In this document: positions 34,522 to 44,681 of the stretch, piece by piece
How positions within the stretch are numbered: the stretch's first letter is position 1
How the letters are laid out: the number at the start of each line of letters is the position of its first letter
Translations under genes and position numbers: made by a program
Notes under the pieces: model-generated
The model's input: only the letters and a program-made list of their open reading frames with translations
What the model was told of the DNA's origin: nothing
Databases searched by the model: none
Assembly (NCBI GenBank): GCA_038277395.1
Contig: CM076194.1
Coordinates: 179,280,636 to 179,344,635 of the forward strand
Direction: 5' to 3'
Source: Dryocosmus kuriphilus
Lineage: Eukaryota; Arthropoda; Insecta; Hymenoptera; Cynipidae
DNA: 64,000 nucleotides

Positions 34522-35583
34522 ATGCTGCTAGGAGTGCCGGAAAATAGAACACGTAGTAACTCGGATCCTGGAGGATACGGTGAAGAGGAAATAAAGGCTA
34601 AAAAAAAGTGTGCAGGCTGTACAGGGGAAGTCTCTAAACTAATTCACTACTGTGCCTATTGCAAAGCGACATACCATCCGAGCTGTGCAAAGAAAGCAAG
34701 AGTCTGTTTAGAAAAGAATCCTGTGCTAAAGAGTTGTAAGTGTAAAAAGTCAACTGCTACTGCAAATACAACTCCTTTGCAAAAGACAATTTTTATCTCA
34801 ACCTTAGATGCAAAAAAGGAAACGAAACAAAATAAACTAAAAAACATGGATCCTGCACTGCAAAAATATCTTGAGCAAAAGTTCGCTGATATTACACAAA
34901 AAATCTCGGACTCACAGAAAAGTTCAGAAACACAATTAAAAGAATTAAAATCCTCTGTAGATTTTATGTCGAAACAATATGAAGAACTGAAACAAAATGA
35001 TGAAACTCAGAATAAACGTATAAAAAAACTTGAGAAGGAAAATCTACAGCTGAAAACAGATATGGAATTCATAAAACAAAATCAAAATCAAAGAGACCAA
35101 GAAGATAAAGCAAATAACCTAGTGATCTCAGGAATTCCAAAACAGGGTGAGGAGCCAGTGAAAACAACTATTTTAAAGGTTATGACAGGAATGGGCTATA
35201 AACTTCTAGATACAAATGTATTGGCATGTTACAGATTTAAAAGTAGCAAAGAGGATGCTCCAATTCTAGTATCACTAGATTCCAAGGAGACAAAAGAACA
35301 AATAATGAAAAGAAGAAAAGAAATTGGGTCTCTTTATCTTAGTACCTGTAGAATCAAAGGAACTAACGACAGGAAGATTTTTATCAATGAAGATATGACT
35401 CAGTATAATCAAAAAATGTTCCAAATGGCAAGAGAATTGCAGAAGACCAACGCCTGTAAATTCGCATGGTTCTACAATGGAAGGGTTTACGTGAAAAAAA
35501 AAGAAGGGGATAATAGGATATGGATTAAGGACGAGGATGTGCTGAGAACACTAAAAGAAAAATGGAAGAATGCGGCAGAATAG
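34522..35583 (+). CDS. Non-LTR ORF1 protein
   Basis: The 353-residue intact frame starts at ATG 34522. Residues about 30-75 form a PHD-like zinc finger (KKCAGCTGEV, YCAYCKATYHPSCAKKA, then CKCKK). Residues about 115-195 are a Lys/Glu/Gln-rich coiled coil. About 200-340 is an RRM/C-terminal domain beginning NLVISGIPKQGEE, as in other non-LTR ORF1 proteins. It would bind element RNA in the ribonucleoprotein particle. ORF2 begins 45 bases after its stop. Confidence 0.85.
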   Translation: MLLGVPENRTRSNSDPGGYGEEEIKAKKKCAGCTGEVSKLIHYCAYCKATYHPSCAKKARVCLEKNPVLKSCKCKKSTATANTTPLQKTIFISTLDAKKETKQNKLKNMDPALQKYLEQKFADITQKISDSQKSSETQLKELKSSVDFMSKQYEELKQNDETQNKRIKKLEKENLQLKTDMEFIKQNQNQRDQEDKANNLVISGIPKQGEEPVKTTILKVMTGMGYKLLDTNVLACYRFKSSKEDAPILVSLDSKETKEQIMKRRKEIGSLYLSTCRIKGTNDRKIFINEDMTQYNQKMFQMARELQKTNACKFAWFYNGRVYVKKKEGDNRIWIKDEDVLRTLKEKWKNAAE

Positions 35584-35628
35584 TTACGATATTAAAGAAG
35601 ATGATGATTAGGATAAGTACAGGTAAAA

Positions 35629-38436
35629 ATGGATAAGAACTTAAAATACTTGAAGATAATGTATTTAAATGTTAGAAGTCTAAGAAATTCATACGATGAA
35701 CTTAAGATACCTTTAGAAAGACAAAACATTGATATAGATATATTGATATTGACTGAAACTTGGCTGTACAGTAATGAAACTAGATTCTATAATTTTAAAG
35801 GTTTTGAAGCAATACATAATTGTAGAGACACGAGAGCAGGGGGAGTAGCAATTTATATTAAAAAAGATATAACATTTGAAATATATGAACAAAACTATGT
35901 AAATCAAAATAATGGTTGCAATATAGCAATGGTAAAAATTAATAATCTAAATTTGGTACTAGGAGCGATTTACAGACAACCATCTGCTAATATAGAAGTT
36001 TTTTTAAAAAGTATTAATGAGCTGTTAGATTCTGTAAAAGGAAAAGGACTCATATGTGGTGATATAAATATTAATTTACTAAATAAGGATTCTGATGTAG
36101 TGGAAGAATATAATAATATTCTGAATATGAATGGTTATAGTGTAGTTAATAATATATAAGTAAGATGGAGGCGACTAGAATAACAAAAAATACTGCAACT
36201 ATTATTGATCATGTAATAACTAACGGATTACAATGTAAAATAAATATGGAGGACACTGCGCTCTCTGATCATAGAATTCTGAATATGAAATTCCATACAC
36301 TAAAAGTAAAAAATGATAAGAAAGAGGTACTTTATATTAAAAAAGTTGATATGAAAAAAGTAAAAGATAATTTAGAACAAGAATGTGAAAGTAAAAATAT
36401 TAACAATATAGAGGATCTAATAGAATTAATCAAACATATAAAAGAGAAAGAAACTAAATTTAGAAAAAAAGTTATAATTAAAAATGTTACATTTGCTGCA
36501 TATCTGATTAGACTTATGAATAATAGGGATAAGTTGTATGTAAAGCATAAGAAAAATCCAGAAAATGAAATACTTAAAAACCAATTTAAAAAGATTAAAA
36601 ATGAAGTTACGGAAGAAATAAAAAAATTTTAAAAAAAATGAAACCAATGAATCTATTAAGAGAGCACAGGGTAATCCCAGAAAAACTTGGATAGCTATAA
36701 ATTCTATCCTTAGCTATGATAAGAAAAATAATAACAGAAATGAAATAAATCAATTGAAAGTTTTAGACAAAGAAATTAATGATCCTGTTGAAATCTCCAA
36801 TGAAATGAATAGGTATTTTCAAAATGTTGCGACAGACTTACAGAAAAAAATTAGTAATAGTACTTTGGCACCACCAGAAGTAGAACGTGATACACACATG
36901 ACAGAGTTTACTCCCATAAATAGCGTTGAGCTAGATGAAATTGTGAATAGTTTAAAAAAAAAAACTTCGGCAGGAGATGATAATATTACCACAAACGAAT
37001 TTATAGTAATATACCCAGTAATAAAAAATACCCTTCTAAAAATTGTTAATAAAGATTTTGAGCTAGGAAAATTTCCAAATATATTAAAAAGCAGTAAAAT
37101 TGTTCCCATACACAAGGAAGGGGCAAAAACTGAGGCAAGTAATTATAGACCGATATCAATATTGAGTGTTTTCTCAAAAATATATGAAAAAGCAATGAAA
37201 ATTAGACTTCTTGCATATGTTAATGAAAATAACTGTATAGGAGTTGCGCAGTATGGATTCCAGGAAAAAAGTAGCACGCAGTCTACAATTACGGATTTTA
37301 CAGAATACATTTCAAAAAAGATTGATAAAAAGGAAGTAGTTACAGCAGTTTTTGTAGACTTAAAAAAAGCTTTTGACACAGTTAGCCACGATATACTAAT
37401 CAAAAAGCTATCAAAAATGGGTGTCAAAGATAAAGCTCTAAATCTCCTAAGGACATACCTTGCAAACAGGAAGCAATATGTCTATGTAAACGGTAAAAAA
37501 AGTAAAGAAGTTACAGTTAAAGTGGGAGTTCCGCAGGGATCTGTACTGGGGCCACTCTTATATATATTATATGTTGAAAGCCTTTCTTTGTTAGGATTAA
37601 GAATGAAAATTTTTATGTATGCGGATGATACAGTACTAGTGTACGGGAGCAATGACTGTAAATACTCTGAACAAATCATTAATCAGGATATTAAAAAATA
37701 TTGTAGTTGGCTTAACTGCAACAAATTGTTGATTAATGAGAATAAAACAGTTTATATTACATTTGCATTAACTAACATCTTGAAAACACCAATCAGAATA
37801 AAAATAGGAAGCGAAACCCTAAGAGAGGTCGAAAAATACAAATATCTGGGAGTCATTATTGATAACAAACTTACTTGGAAACAACATATACAAACAATAT
37901 TTGGGAAAATAATTCCATGGATATGCGTAATGAAAAGATGTAAGGAATACATCAACGAAAAAAATAAATATTTGATATATCATGCCTTTATTGAATCCAA
38001 TCTCAGATACATCATAACAAGTTGGGGAGTAGCTTCAGAACAACAAATACAAAAGACACAAAGATTGCAAAATAAAGCCATTAAAGCAATTTTCAAATTA
38101 CCGTCAGATCAGCCGACTAATGAATTATATAAAGTAGTTAAAGTACCAGATATTTGTACGCTTCGGGATATAGAAAGAGCAAAATTGGTATATAGAATGG
38201 CGAACAATCTCACTAAAACTGAGAATAAAATAGAAATTGGAGCAAATGTACATAATTATAGAACAAGATATGCAAATGAACTACGAAAAATGTATTACAG
38301 AACTAACCTAGGGCAGCATACACCAATTTACAGTAGTATAGACACATATAATAATCTACCAGAGCAAATTAGAGAAAGCGAAACTCTACACGAATTCACA
38401 AAAAATATAAAGAAATATTACGCAACAATAACTTAG
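35629..38436 (+). pseudogene. Non-LTR ORF2: endonuclease-reverse transcriptase
   Basis: The apurinic-type endonuclease is at 35629-36300, with YLNVRSLRN, TETWL, GDININ and LSDHR. The reverse transcriptase is at about 36950-37800, with NYRPISILSV, FVDLKKAFDTVSHD, GVPQGSVLGPLLY and the catalytic YADDT. A C-terminal region runs to the TAG at 38434-38436. Two frameshifts, near 36155 and in the A-run near 36630, divide it into three frames; otherwise it is open. There is no RNase H domain. The element lacks an autonomous intact ORF2. Confidence 0.87.
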
Positions 38437-38606
38437 CTTGCTACAAATAAAAAAATACATAAATTGTTACTACGAATTTAGACCTCTAATGAAGCGATGA
38501 TTTACAAATGTATGAAATACTCACTTATGTATACCCAGTCATCAGGATTATCCTGTTTTTGGGTAAGAAATTTAATCAATAAAAAAAAAAAAAAAAAAAA
38601 AAAAAA

Positions 38607-38960
38607 TGAGACATCTCTATAAATTCATTTAGCTTTTTTAAATTGAAAATGAATCTTTTCGATCCATTTGGTCTATTGACAAGAAAGAAGGGTGATAAAA
38701 ATTCTCCCTTTTCTGAAATGCAAGGAATTATCGCTTTCATTTCTAGTAACGGATTTATTTCTGCCTTCAAGGCAATTATCTCATCGCATGTCCAATTTTC
38801 AGGTGTAGACGGATATATTTGTCGAGGTTTGCGCATAAATGGAACTTTATAGCCTTTTACGCGCCAAAGGACAAATTTATCCGTAGTAATCTTTTTCCAA
38901 GCCTTAACAAAGTATTTTAATCTACCAGCTGAACAAACCTCTATTTCCGATGTGTTCGAG
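38607..38960 (-). pseudogene. DIRS reverse transcriptase, N-terminal part
   Basis: The frame contains NWTCDEIIALKAEINPLLE, KGEFLSPFFLVNRPNGSKR and FIFNLKKLNEFIEMSH, the fingers and palm start of a DIRS RT. It runs straight into the poly(A) of the nested element, so its apparent poly-Phe end is an artefact of that insertion. Confidence 0.82.
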
Positions 38961-38994
38961 CCGACGCGAAGGTCGGTATTTCCCTGATGTCTGA

Positions 38995-39816
38995 TTATGA
39001 TGTTGTCCTCGAGATATTTGGTGATGCGGCTGGTAAGACTTGCGAGTGTGTGGATGTGTCGTCTGTTATTTTTGATTGTTGCTCGTCGACGATGACCCGT
39101 GACGAGCTCTTCAAGTTTAAAGAAGTGGTGTTTTTATTGTAAGGCCTTTTGGGCACTGTTGACGGCTTAATAGTTTTCACCAATTTTTCCAACGAACTCG
39201 CTTCGTTGATCTTTTCTGTTATGTTATCGCCAAACAGAAAATTGCCTCTATCTGTTTTATCTAAAATAGATTTCACGGATTTAATAAATCCGGGTGCGAT
39301 AAAAGCCCGTCTTGCTACCGTTTCAGTATAATGAAGATCTGTTATTAGTTGGCCTGCATTTGATAACAGTTCCAACAGTTTCATCACGTTCAACTGTTCT
39401 TCACTATTTTCTAAAAGCAAATTCATTGCTGATCCTATAGCTGAAAGAGCTGAGTCTGCGAGACGTTGTGTGTCCTTGAAATGTTCATCCCTTTTTATGG
39501 CTTGTTCGTTCAGTGAGAGCAGCATTACGGGATTGACTTCTGGGGGATCCAATAAAATATTCCCTTTTCTGGAATATTTCTTTAGAAGTTCTTCTTTAAC
39601 CTCAGCTTTTAAGCCCACAGTAAGCCAAAATTTCCACCTTGACACGATATCGGAATGTAATTTAACTCCTCCCGTGTCCGCAGTCGTAGGATCCGTACCC
39701 AAAACTTCCAATCTCTTTTCGTCGATCTTCGACGTTTCGCCAACTTTGTCTGCCATTTTTTCTTTCTCTCTCTCGTCCGACTTGTGTTCATCTAAGCCTC
39801 CACTTTTGTCTATCAC
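38995..39816 (-). CDS. gag: DIRS Gag-like protein
   Basis: The 273-residue open frame is rich in charged residues (HKSDEREKEKMADK near the start), with a helical core including SRWKFWLTVGLKAEVKEELL and LYSNAGQ-like repeats of Leu. It occupies the position of DIRS Gag, directly upstream of RT. An open frame in register at 39949-40290 has Arg/Ser-rich MKRRRKRSKISS and may be a detached N-terminal part; stops separate them. Confidence 0.6.
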   Translation of the reverse strand: MIDKSGGLDEHKSDEREKEKMADKVGETSKIDEKRLEVLGTDPTTADTGGVKLHSDIVSRWKFWLTVGLKAEVKEELLKKYSRKGNILLDPPEVNPVMLLSLNEQAIKRDEHFKDTQRLADSALSAIGSAMNLLLENSEEQLNVMKLLELLSNAGQLITDLHYTETVARRAFIAPGFIKSVKSILDKTDRGNFLFGDNITEKINEASSLEKLVKTIKPSTVPKRPYNKNTTSLNLKSSSRVIVDEQQSKITDDTSTHSQVLPAASPNISRTTS

Positions 39817-39948
39817 ACTAATGTTTGAGACTTCTATAAAAAAGGAAATGGATTACTTTTGTATCTTTATATAAGCTTGTCCATTATTACATCGGCTTTT
39901 CTCATCTTATGAATGAGCCTTTGTCGTCTATGTGATATCGGTATTCTC

Positions 39949-40197
39949 TCACCTTGTGAATGAGTCTTTGCCGTGTATTGGACATCGGCGATCTCTCACG
40001 TTGTGAATGAGCCTAGCCCTGTATGTTTTAAAGGTAGACTTACTGTTTTCGGAAAATGAAGAAAGCTTATTAAAATCTTCAAGCTCATATGAACTTTTTC
40101 GTGAAGCGGACCGATATTCCCTTGACGGACTTCGTGACGTACTTCGAGAAGTCGTACTGGAAATTTTGGAGCGTTTGCGCCTACGCTTCATTTTAAA
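39949..40197 (-). pseudogene. Arg/Ser-rich N-terminal Gag remnant of DIRS
   Basis: From the internal Met at about 40189 the frame encodes MKRRRKRSKISSTTSRSTS and further SR-rich sequence. It ends in SFTR at the stop at 39949. It lies between the right inverted terminal repeat and the main Gag frame. It is probably a decayed start of Gag, but I cannot exclude a chance frame. Confidence 0.35.
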
Positions 40198-40328
40198 TCG
40201 ATTAATAAGATTAAAAACGATTTGCGCGTGGCTCTTATGTGTTGCGACAGCAAGCACAAAGAAACGAATGAGGTTCAGGTAGGCGAACATAGTAAGGGCG
40301 CTCCAGGGAACTTTGGCTCTAACGATTA

Positions 40329-40394
40329 TGACAGCTAGCAGAAAGTAGCGGTACTACAACAGTAACCTCGAGAAACGAGGCGGGAAGTATAATT
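40329..40394. repeat. DIRS inverted terminal repeat, right
   Basis: The complement of this segment reads ATTATACTTCCCGCCTCGTT and GTTACTGTTGTAGTACCGCT, matching the left repeat and the internal complementary region. It ends at AATT beside protease-coding sequence. Confidence 0.85.
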
Positions 40395-40716
40395 TTAATA
40401 TCTGTTATAATTATACTTTATGCTACCAACACCGAGGTACTTAGAGATCCAAAGGTGGTCGAAGATTACCAAAGCTATCAAAATAAATTATTTTATTGTT
40501 AATCTTTTTATAGGCACACCAGTGTGTTCCTGGTCCTTTTCTATCATCAAGGTTAGCAATAGCACTTTCATATTTACGTGATCCACCTTCTGGCAATCCA
40601 TTTCGCATAAAAACACCTTGAAAATGTGGTATCTTTAAAGATTTCACGAATTTACGTAAATCAGCATCAGTAAATGCTCGATGTGGTAGCTTCACTTTAA
40701 GTTTTTTGACTTGCAT
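40395..40716 (-). pseudogene. Polinton maturation protease (adenain-like), N-terminal part
   Basis: The cysteine protease begins at ATG 40716 with MQVKKLKVKLPHRAFTD. It contains the catalytic His in GPGTHWCAYKK and the acidic residue region in IIYFDSFGNLRPP. A one-base indel near 40441 shifts the frame, after which coding-like sequence (KYLGVG) runs up to the DIRS insertion. The Cys-containing C-terminus is at 31378-31470. In Polintons this enzyme is predicted to mature capsid proteins. It directly follows the 40752-41103 gene. Confidence 0.8.
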
Positions 40717-40751
40717 TTAAATCCTGCCCCTTCGAGTTGAAGTCCTACTCT

Positions 40752-41103
40752 TTATTTATATGGTTTTAAATAAAGACCTTTCCCCAAAGCAATGGCTTCC
40801 ATCGTTTCATTATGACGTTTACTCTCTGTAAGGTGATGTTTTGCAGAACTTGCATCATTCATAGCTTTTGCTATGTATACCATCTGCTCGACCTGCTAGT
40901 GCTCCAGTAGCACATAGACCCGCAAAAATGGGTATTAGAAAGGGTAGAAAACCACCCACCTTAGTTGGAACAGGTAGAATACGAGGCTTATTAATTTTCC
41001 TCTTCCCAACAGCTCTTTTTACAGCATTGCGTGCACCTCTTAATGCAGACTTGATGACAGTTTGTGCATCATTACCCGAAATCATTGATTTTTCAGCTGC
41101 CAT
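40752..41103 (-). pseudogene. Hydrophobic/basic capsid-associated protein
   Basis: The frame begins near 41103. It has a basic N-terminal segment (ARNAVKRAVGKRKINKPRILP) followed by a hydrophobic stretch (GGFLPFLIPIFAGLCATGALAG). After a frameshift near 40860 comes a helical tail with HHLTESKRHNETMEAIALGKG, ending at 40752. The same architecture recurs in insect Polintons between the PLA2 and protease genes. A membrane-active or core role by analogy with small adenovirus capsid proteins is only a guess. Confidence 0.6.
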
Positions 41104-41117
41104 AACGATTTTTCTTA

Positions 41118-41533
41118 GTGTAGTAGCAGGCTTTTTTTATGTTTGATACGCATGCCAAACCTAGATTTAACTTTCATAGTGTTTGCTATTCCCCAAGCAC
41201 CTGCTTTTCAACTATACTCGCGTCTTTAGCAAGTACACGCCCCCAAGATTTTTCAACTAGTGTTCTATCAGCTACGTTTCTAGCCTCAAGGTTCACCCTA
41301 TTTTGTGAATACGGAGTATCGTGATCTTTGCAAGCTGCATCCAGTGGCTTGATTCCTGGATCACCCCGCGCTAATCATTTTGCTAGCTTAGTACCTGGTC
41401 CACATTACTGGTAACCAGGCAAGTGCAACTCAAATGGTAAGCTGTTGATGATTTTGTTGACTAAGCCTCTTCCACATCTTGTCTCCTTCACAGCTTGTTT
41501 ACGACTAACCCTTTTTCGTTCATGAACGATCAT
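41118..41533 (-). pseudogene. Parvovirus-type phospholipase A2-like protein
   Basis: The frame from ATG 41533 has a basic start, then LPFELHLPGYQ, a calcium-loop-like CGPGT, GDPGIKPL, and the active-site block LDAACKDHD with the His-Asp pair followed by Tyr. Two in-frame stops (after PGYQ, and after KLAK) and a frameshift near 41190 disable it. The tail to about 41118 lies in another frame. PLA2 domains of this type in Polintons and parvoviruses are thought to breach endosomal membranes. That it is co-directional with the protease and capsid genes suggests a virion component. Confidence 0.75.
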
Positions 41534-41617
41534 ATCTGTTTGAGAGATGCTTTCAGACTGAAGACTCAACCTATATAAGAAGCATGTTTATAGTTTATCC
41601 AATCAGACATAGTCAAG

Positions 41618-42316
41618 ATGCAGCTTGAAGCACAACCAGTGAAATTACCAGTTGAGAATTTTGATTCACTAGTTGAAAATGAGAAAAAGAAAGAACGGCA
41701 TGGACATATAATACCAAATAGTGTAGAGCAATATTCTGTGGACCCTCCAACTGTGGAAAGACAAATGCTTTGCTCACTCTATTAATACATCCAAATGGAT
41801 CAAGATTTTAAAATGTTTATGTATACTCGAAATCGTTAAATCAGCCGAAATACAAATTTTTGGAAAAAGTTGTTCAATCCGTAGATGGCGTTGAGTACTA
41901 TCCTTTCAATGAACATGAGGATGTGGTTATACCAAGTGAAGCACGGCCTAACTCAATAATGGTATTTGATGATGTAGCATGTGAGCAGCAGGATAATATA
42001 AAAGCATTTTTTTCTATGGGTAGACACAGGGTTGTTAATTGTTTCTACTTGAGTCAAACATATGCCCGTATTCCTAAACATCTTGTAAGTGATAATGTTA
42101 ATTTACTAGTACTATTTAAAGAAGATGAGATGAATCTGAAGCATGTATATGACGATCGATCATGTTAATACTGATATGCCTTTTTCACAATTTAAGGATA
42201 TGTGTCTAGCTTGCTGGAGTGATAAGTATGGGCTCGTTGTAATTGATAAAGATAGAAACGTTAACCAAGGCAGATGGGGAAAGGGTTTTGATTGTATTTT
42301 AAGTCTAGAAAAGTGA
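41618..42316 (+). pseudogene. FtsK/HerA-type genome-packaging ATPase
   Basis: The rightward gene starts at ATG 41618. The Walker A motif lies at about 41730-41775 (a GPSNCGKT sequence after a frameshift near 41725). Walker B is SIMVFDDV in the 41860-42168 frame. A sensor-like NCFYLSQTYARIP and a C-terminal block with DMCLACWSDKYGLVVIDKDR end at TGA 42314-42316. A stop near 41808 and a frameshift near 42160 add to the damage. In Polintons this enzyme is predicted to pump the genome into the capsid. Confidence 0.85.
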
Positions 42317-42330
42317 TATATACGTATGTA

Positions 42331-43380
42331 ATGCCCAAATTAGAAACAGTCATACCTTAGACGTTGTTATATCAACACGTCTTCACATGAGGAGAATTTT
42401 TAGACGCAAAAAAATATTTTGCATAAAATTGCTAAAGCTAGTGAAACAATTCGACGAATACATAGGCTAATGAAGTTGGGCAAGGAGACAGTTGAGCAGA
42501 CACTGAGTGATACTTTCAAGCCTATTGTTAATCCACTTGAAAAAATTGTTGGTGGTCTTGCGAAAAGAAAAAGAAAGAAGTGGAACCAATTAAAAAAGAG
42601 GAATTAAAGAGTGAAGAAAATATTGCTGATGAGGATGATGATGATGATTTGTCATTTAATTTAAACTGTTTATGATAAAGAAGGAAATGAGAGAGAAGGT
42701 TCTAGTAATTTAGAGTTGTCAGTTCATAGTACAGCGAAAAATAATTCAGACGAGTCTTCCACTTTATGGGGTGATGTTGATGATGATACTACAAATATTT
42801 CATATTGTTGGCGAAAGAAATAAGGATCTCGATAATGTATACGGCGTGAGAAAATTAATGAAGGATAGATTAATGATTGGAGATACTCCAATAAATTTCA
42901 GTCATGATCATATTTATGTGGGTAATTTGAATTTCCCTAAAAGTATAGGTTTCCTTGACCTTTTACTTAAAAAAGTACCTGAAGAGTCCTCTATAAGTTC
43001 TAACGATCAGAAAAATTATCAAAAAATTATTATTGCGACAAATGCCTATAAAAAGAATTATAAACCAGGTGGTGCTGTTCGTGATAGTAAAGGTTTTAAA
43101 TATAAAATCTTTATAGAAACATTAATTCCAACATCACCATAACAAAAAAATAAGGGTCAGACGAAGTAAAAACCGAAATTCAACAGGTCAAGGTATAATA
43201 ATGCCACAACATATGACTGCTAGAGAGGGAAGTCAAGATTAAGTTCACTGGGATGACCCTAATGAATTGGTAGATCGTCTGCGCTTACCTGTAGCGTGTC
43301 AAGCAGCAGGCAATCCAAGTCACACAAATGAAATTATATCGATTATTGAAGAACTAAGAGAAGCTGAAATTATATATTAA
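42331..43380 (+). pseudogene. DUF8207-like Polinton protein
   Basis: About 345 codons are spread over several frames. The N-terminal helical region has ASETIRRIHRLMKLGKETVEQ and FKPIVNPLEKIVGGLAKRKRKK. An acidic linker with a D-run follows. The conserved central domain has DNVYGVRKLMKDRLMIGDTP and NYQKIIIATNAYKKNY. An Arg-rich segment leads to the C-terminal module WDDPNELVDRLRL ... SIIEELREAEIIY, ending at 43378-43380. Frameshifts lie near 42590, 42660 and 42800, and in-frame stops near 43141 and 43240. The function is unknown. The same C-terminal module appears in the inner element's zinc-finger gene. Confidence 0.65.
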
Positions 43381-43420
43381 TGAATGTTTTTGTAAGATTT
43401 CCATCATTTGCAAGATAAGT

Positions 43421-43678
43421 ATTGACGTGTTTGGACGTTATTCTAAGCAAGCAAAGACTGCAAATCGTGGTCCTCCTGGAATGGGCTTCAAAGTCACACC
43501 TAAACAAAGTTATGATATCGAAAACAAAAAGCTGTGCAATGTGGCTGATGCGCAAGATTTAAATGATGCCGTAAATTTAAATATAGCACAGCATATACTA
43601 CAGCAAGAAATTCGGACTATCTATGATGTTATATCTTCCTTGCAAGTTGAAGTTGTTAACAATACTTATGTTGATTGA
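43421..43678 (+). pseudogene. Fibre-like protein with neck motif
   Basis: About 85 codons encode DVFGRYSKQ, then a conserved GPPGMGFKVTPKQSYDIENK. Next comes KLCNVADAQDLNDAVNL, followed by a helical, coiled-coil-prone segment. The expected ATG before GAC-GTG is ATT at 43421-43423, so the start is probably lost. The NVA-x-D-x-x-DAVN signature resembles the trimeric 'neck' of phage tail fibres and YadA-type adhesins, so a trimeric spike is possible. A frameshift near 43670 joins its coiled-coil tail (SLETSTNKSFENVKI) to the integrase frame. Confidence 0.55.
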
Positions 43679-44681
43679 ATCTCTGGAAACTTCAACGAAT
43701 AAGAGTTTTGAAAATGTGAAAATTGATGCTGAAACCGCTCAAAAACTAGTGTTTCGAAATTCAGAGCTCATTACTCATTCGGAGCTGCACAAACCAGCTA
43801 GAAGAAATTACCGACGTAGGCATGTTGACATCCGTGGTATTGATAAAACCTGGCAAGCTGATCTTGTAGAAATGCAACTGTACGAGAGATACAACAAAGG
43901 ATACAAATGCATCTTAACTGTAATTGACACATTTTCAAAATTTGCTTGGGCTCTTCCTGTAAAATCCAAGAAGGGTGAAGATGTAACTGCAGCTATGAAA
44001 TCTGTACTCGACAAAGGTCGCGTACCAAAAAATGTACATGTTGATAGAGGCAAAGAATTTTACAATATCCATTTTGAAAATCTTATGAAATGATACAGTA
44101 TAAATTTTTACTCTACATTCAGTAATTTAAAAGCATCAATTTGCGAGCAATTTATTCATACTTTAAAAAATATAATGTGGATGCAATGTAGCTTACAAGG
44201 AAATTATAAGTGGTTAGATATTTTGAATGATTTAGTTTCATCTTACAACGATACTAAACATCGCACTATTGGAATAAAACAAAAAGATGTTACTAAACAA
44301 AATGAGAAAAAATTGCTGTTTAATGTATACAAGAATTATCGTGTGAAACAAGTGGCGGAGAAGACTAAATTTAATGTTGGAGATAAAGTTCGTATAATTA
44401 AGTTTAAGCATGTTTTCGAGAAAGCTTATACACCAAATTGGACCACTGGAATATTTACTATAAGTAATATCAAGAATACTGAACCAGTGACGTATTTTCT
44501 TATGTATTATCAAGATAAATCTATTTTAGGCTGTTTCTATGAACATGAACTTGCTAAAGTTAGACATCCAGACATTTGTCTTATCGAAAAAGTACTCAAG
44601 AAACGTGGAAATAAGCTATTTGTAAAATGGTTAGGATCTGATGACTCTCACAATAGTTGGATAGATAAGTCTTCTTTTTAA
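43679..44681 (+). pseudogene. int: Polinton retroviral-like integrase with chromodomain
   Basis: The integrase begins within the frame at about 43790 (ELHKPARRNYRRRHVDIRG). The DDE core has WQADLVEM, HVDRGKEFYN and, after an in-frame TGA at 44091-44093, a helix with the catalytic Glu in LKASICEQFIHTLK. The C-terminus has a chromodomain, VLKKRGNKLFVKWLGS then SWIDKSSF, ending at TAA 44679-44681. The residues in front are the coiled-coil tail of the fibre-like gene, so an N-terminal integrase segment appears deleted. It inserts Polinton DNA and makes the 6-bp duplication. Confidence 0.87.

Larger units (their letters stand above)
34405..38606 (+). mobile_element. CR1/Jockey-type non-LTR retrotransposon
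   Basis: The near-full-length element has ORF1, ORF2 and a terminal A26 tract at 38581-38606, and it splits the DIRS reverse transcriptase gene. The 5' boundary (about 34405) is set from where the DIRS frame stops and is uncertain by some 20 bases. No clean target duplication was identified. Base composition is very A-rich on the sense strand. Confidence 0.85.
31465..40394 (-). mobile_element. DIRS-type tyrosine-recombinase retrotransposon
   Basis: The element of about 8.9 kb (about 4.7 kb without the nested non-LTR element) encodes Gag, RT, RNase H and a tyrosine recombinase on the minus strand. Inverted terminal repeats lie at about 31509-31576 and 40329-40394. An internal complementary region at about 31754-31861 pairs with the outer edge of both ends, the hallmark of DIRS elements. 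There is no target duplication beyond an AATTAT shared by both ends and the site. It is inserted in the outer Polinton protease gene. Confidence 0.88.
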
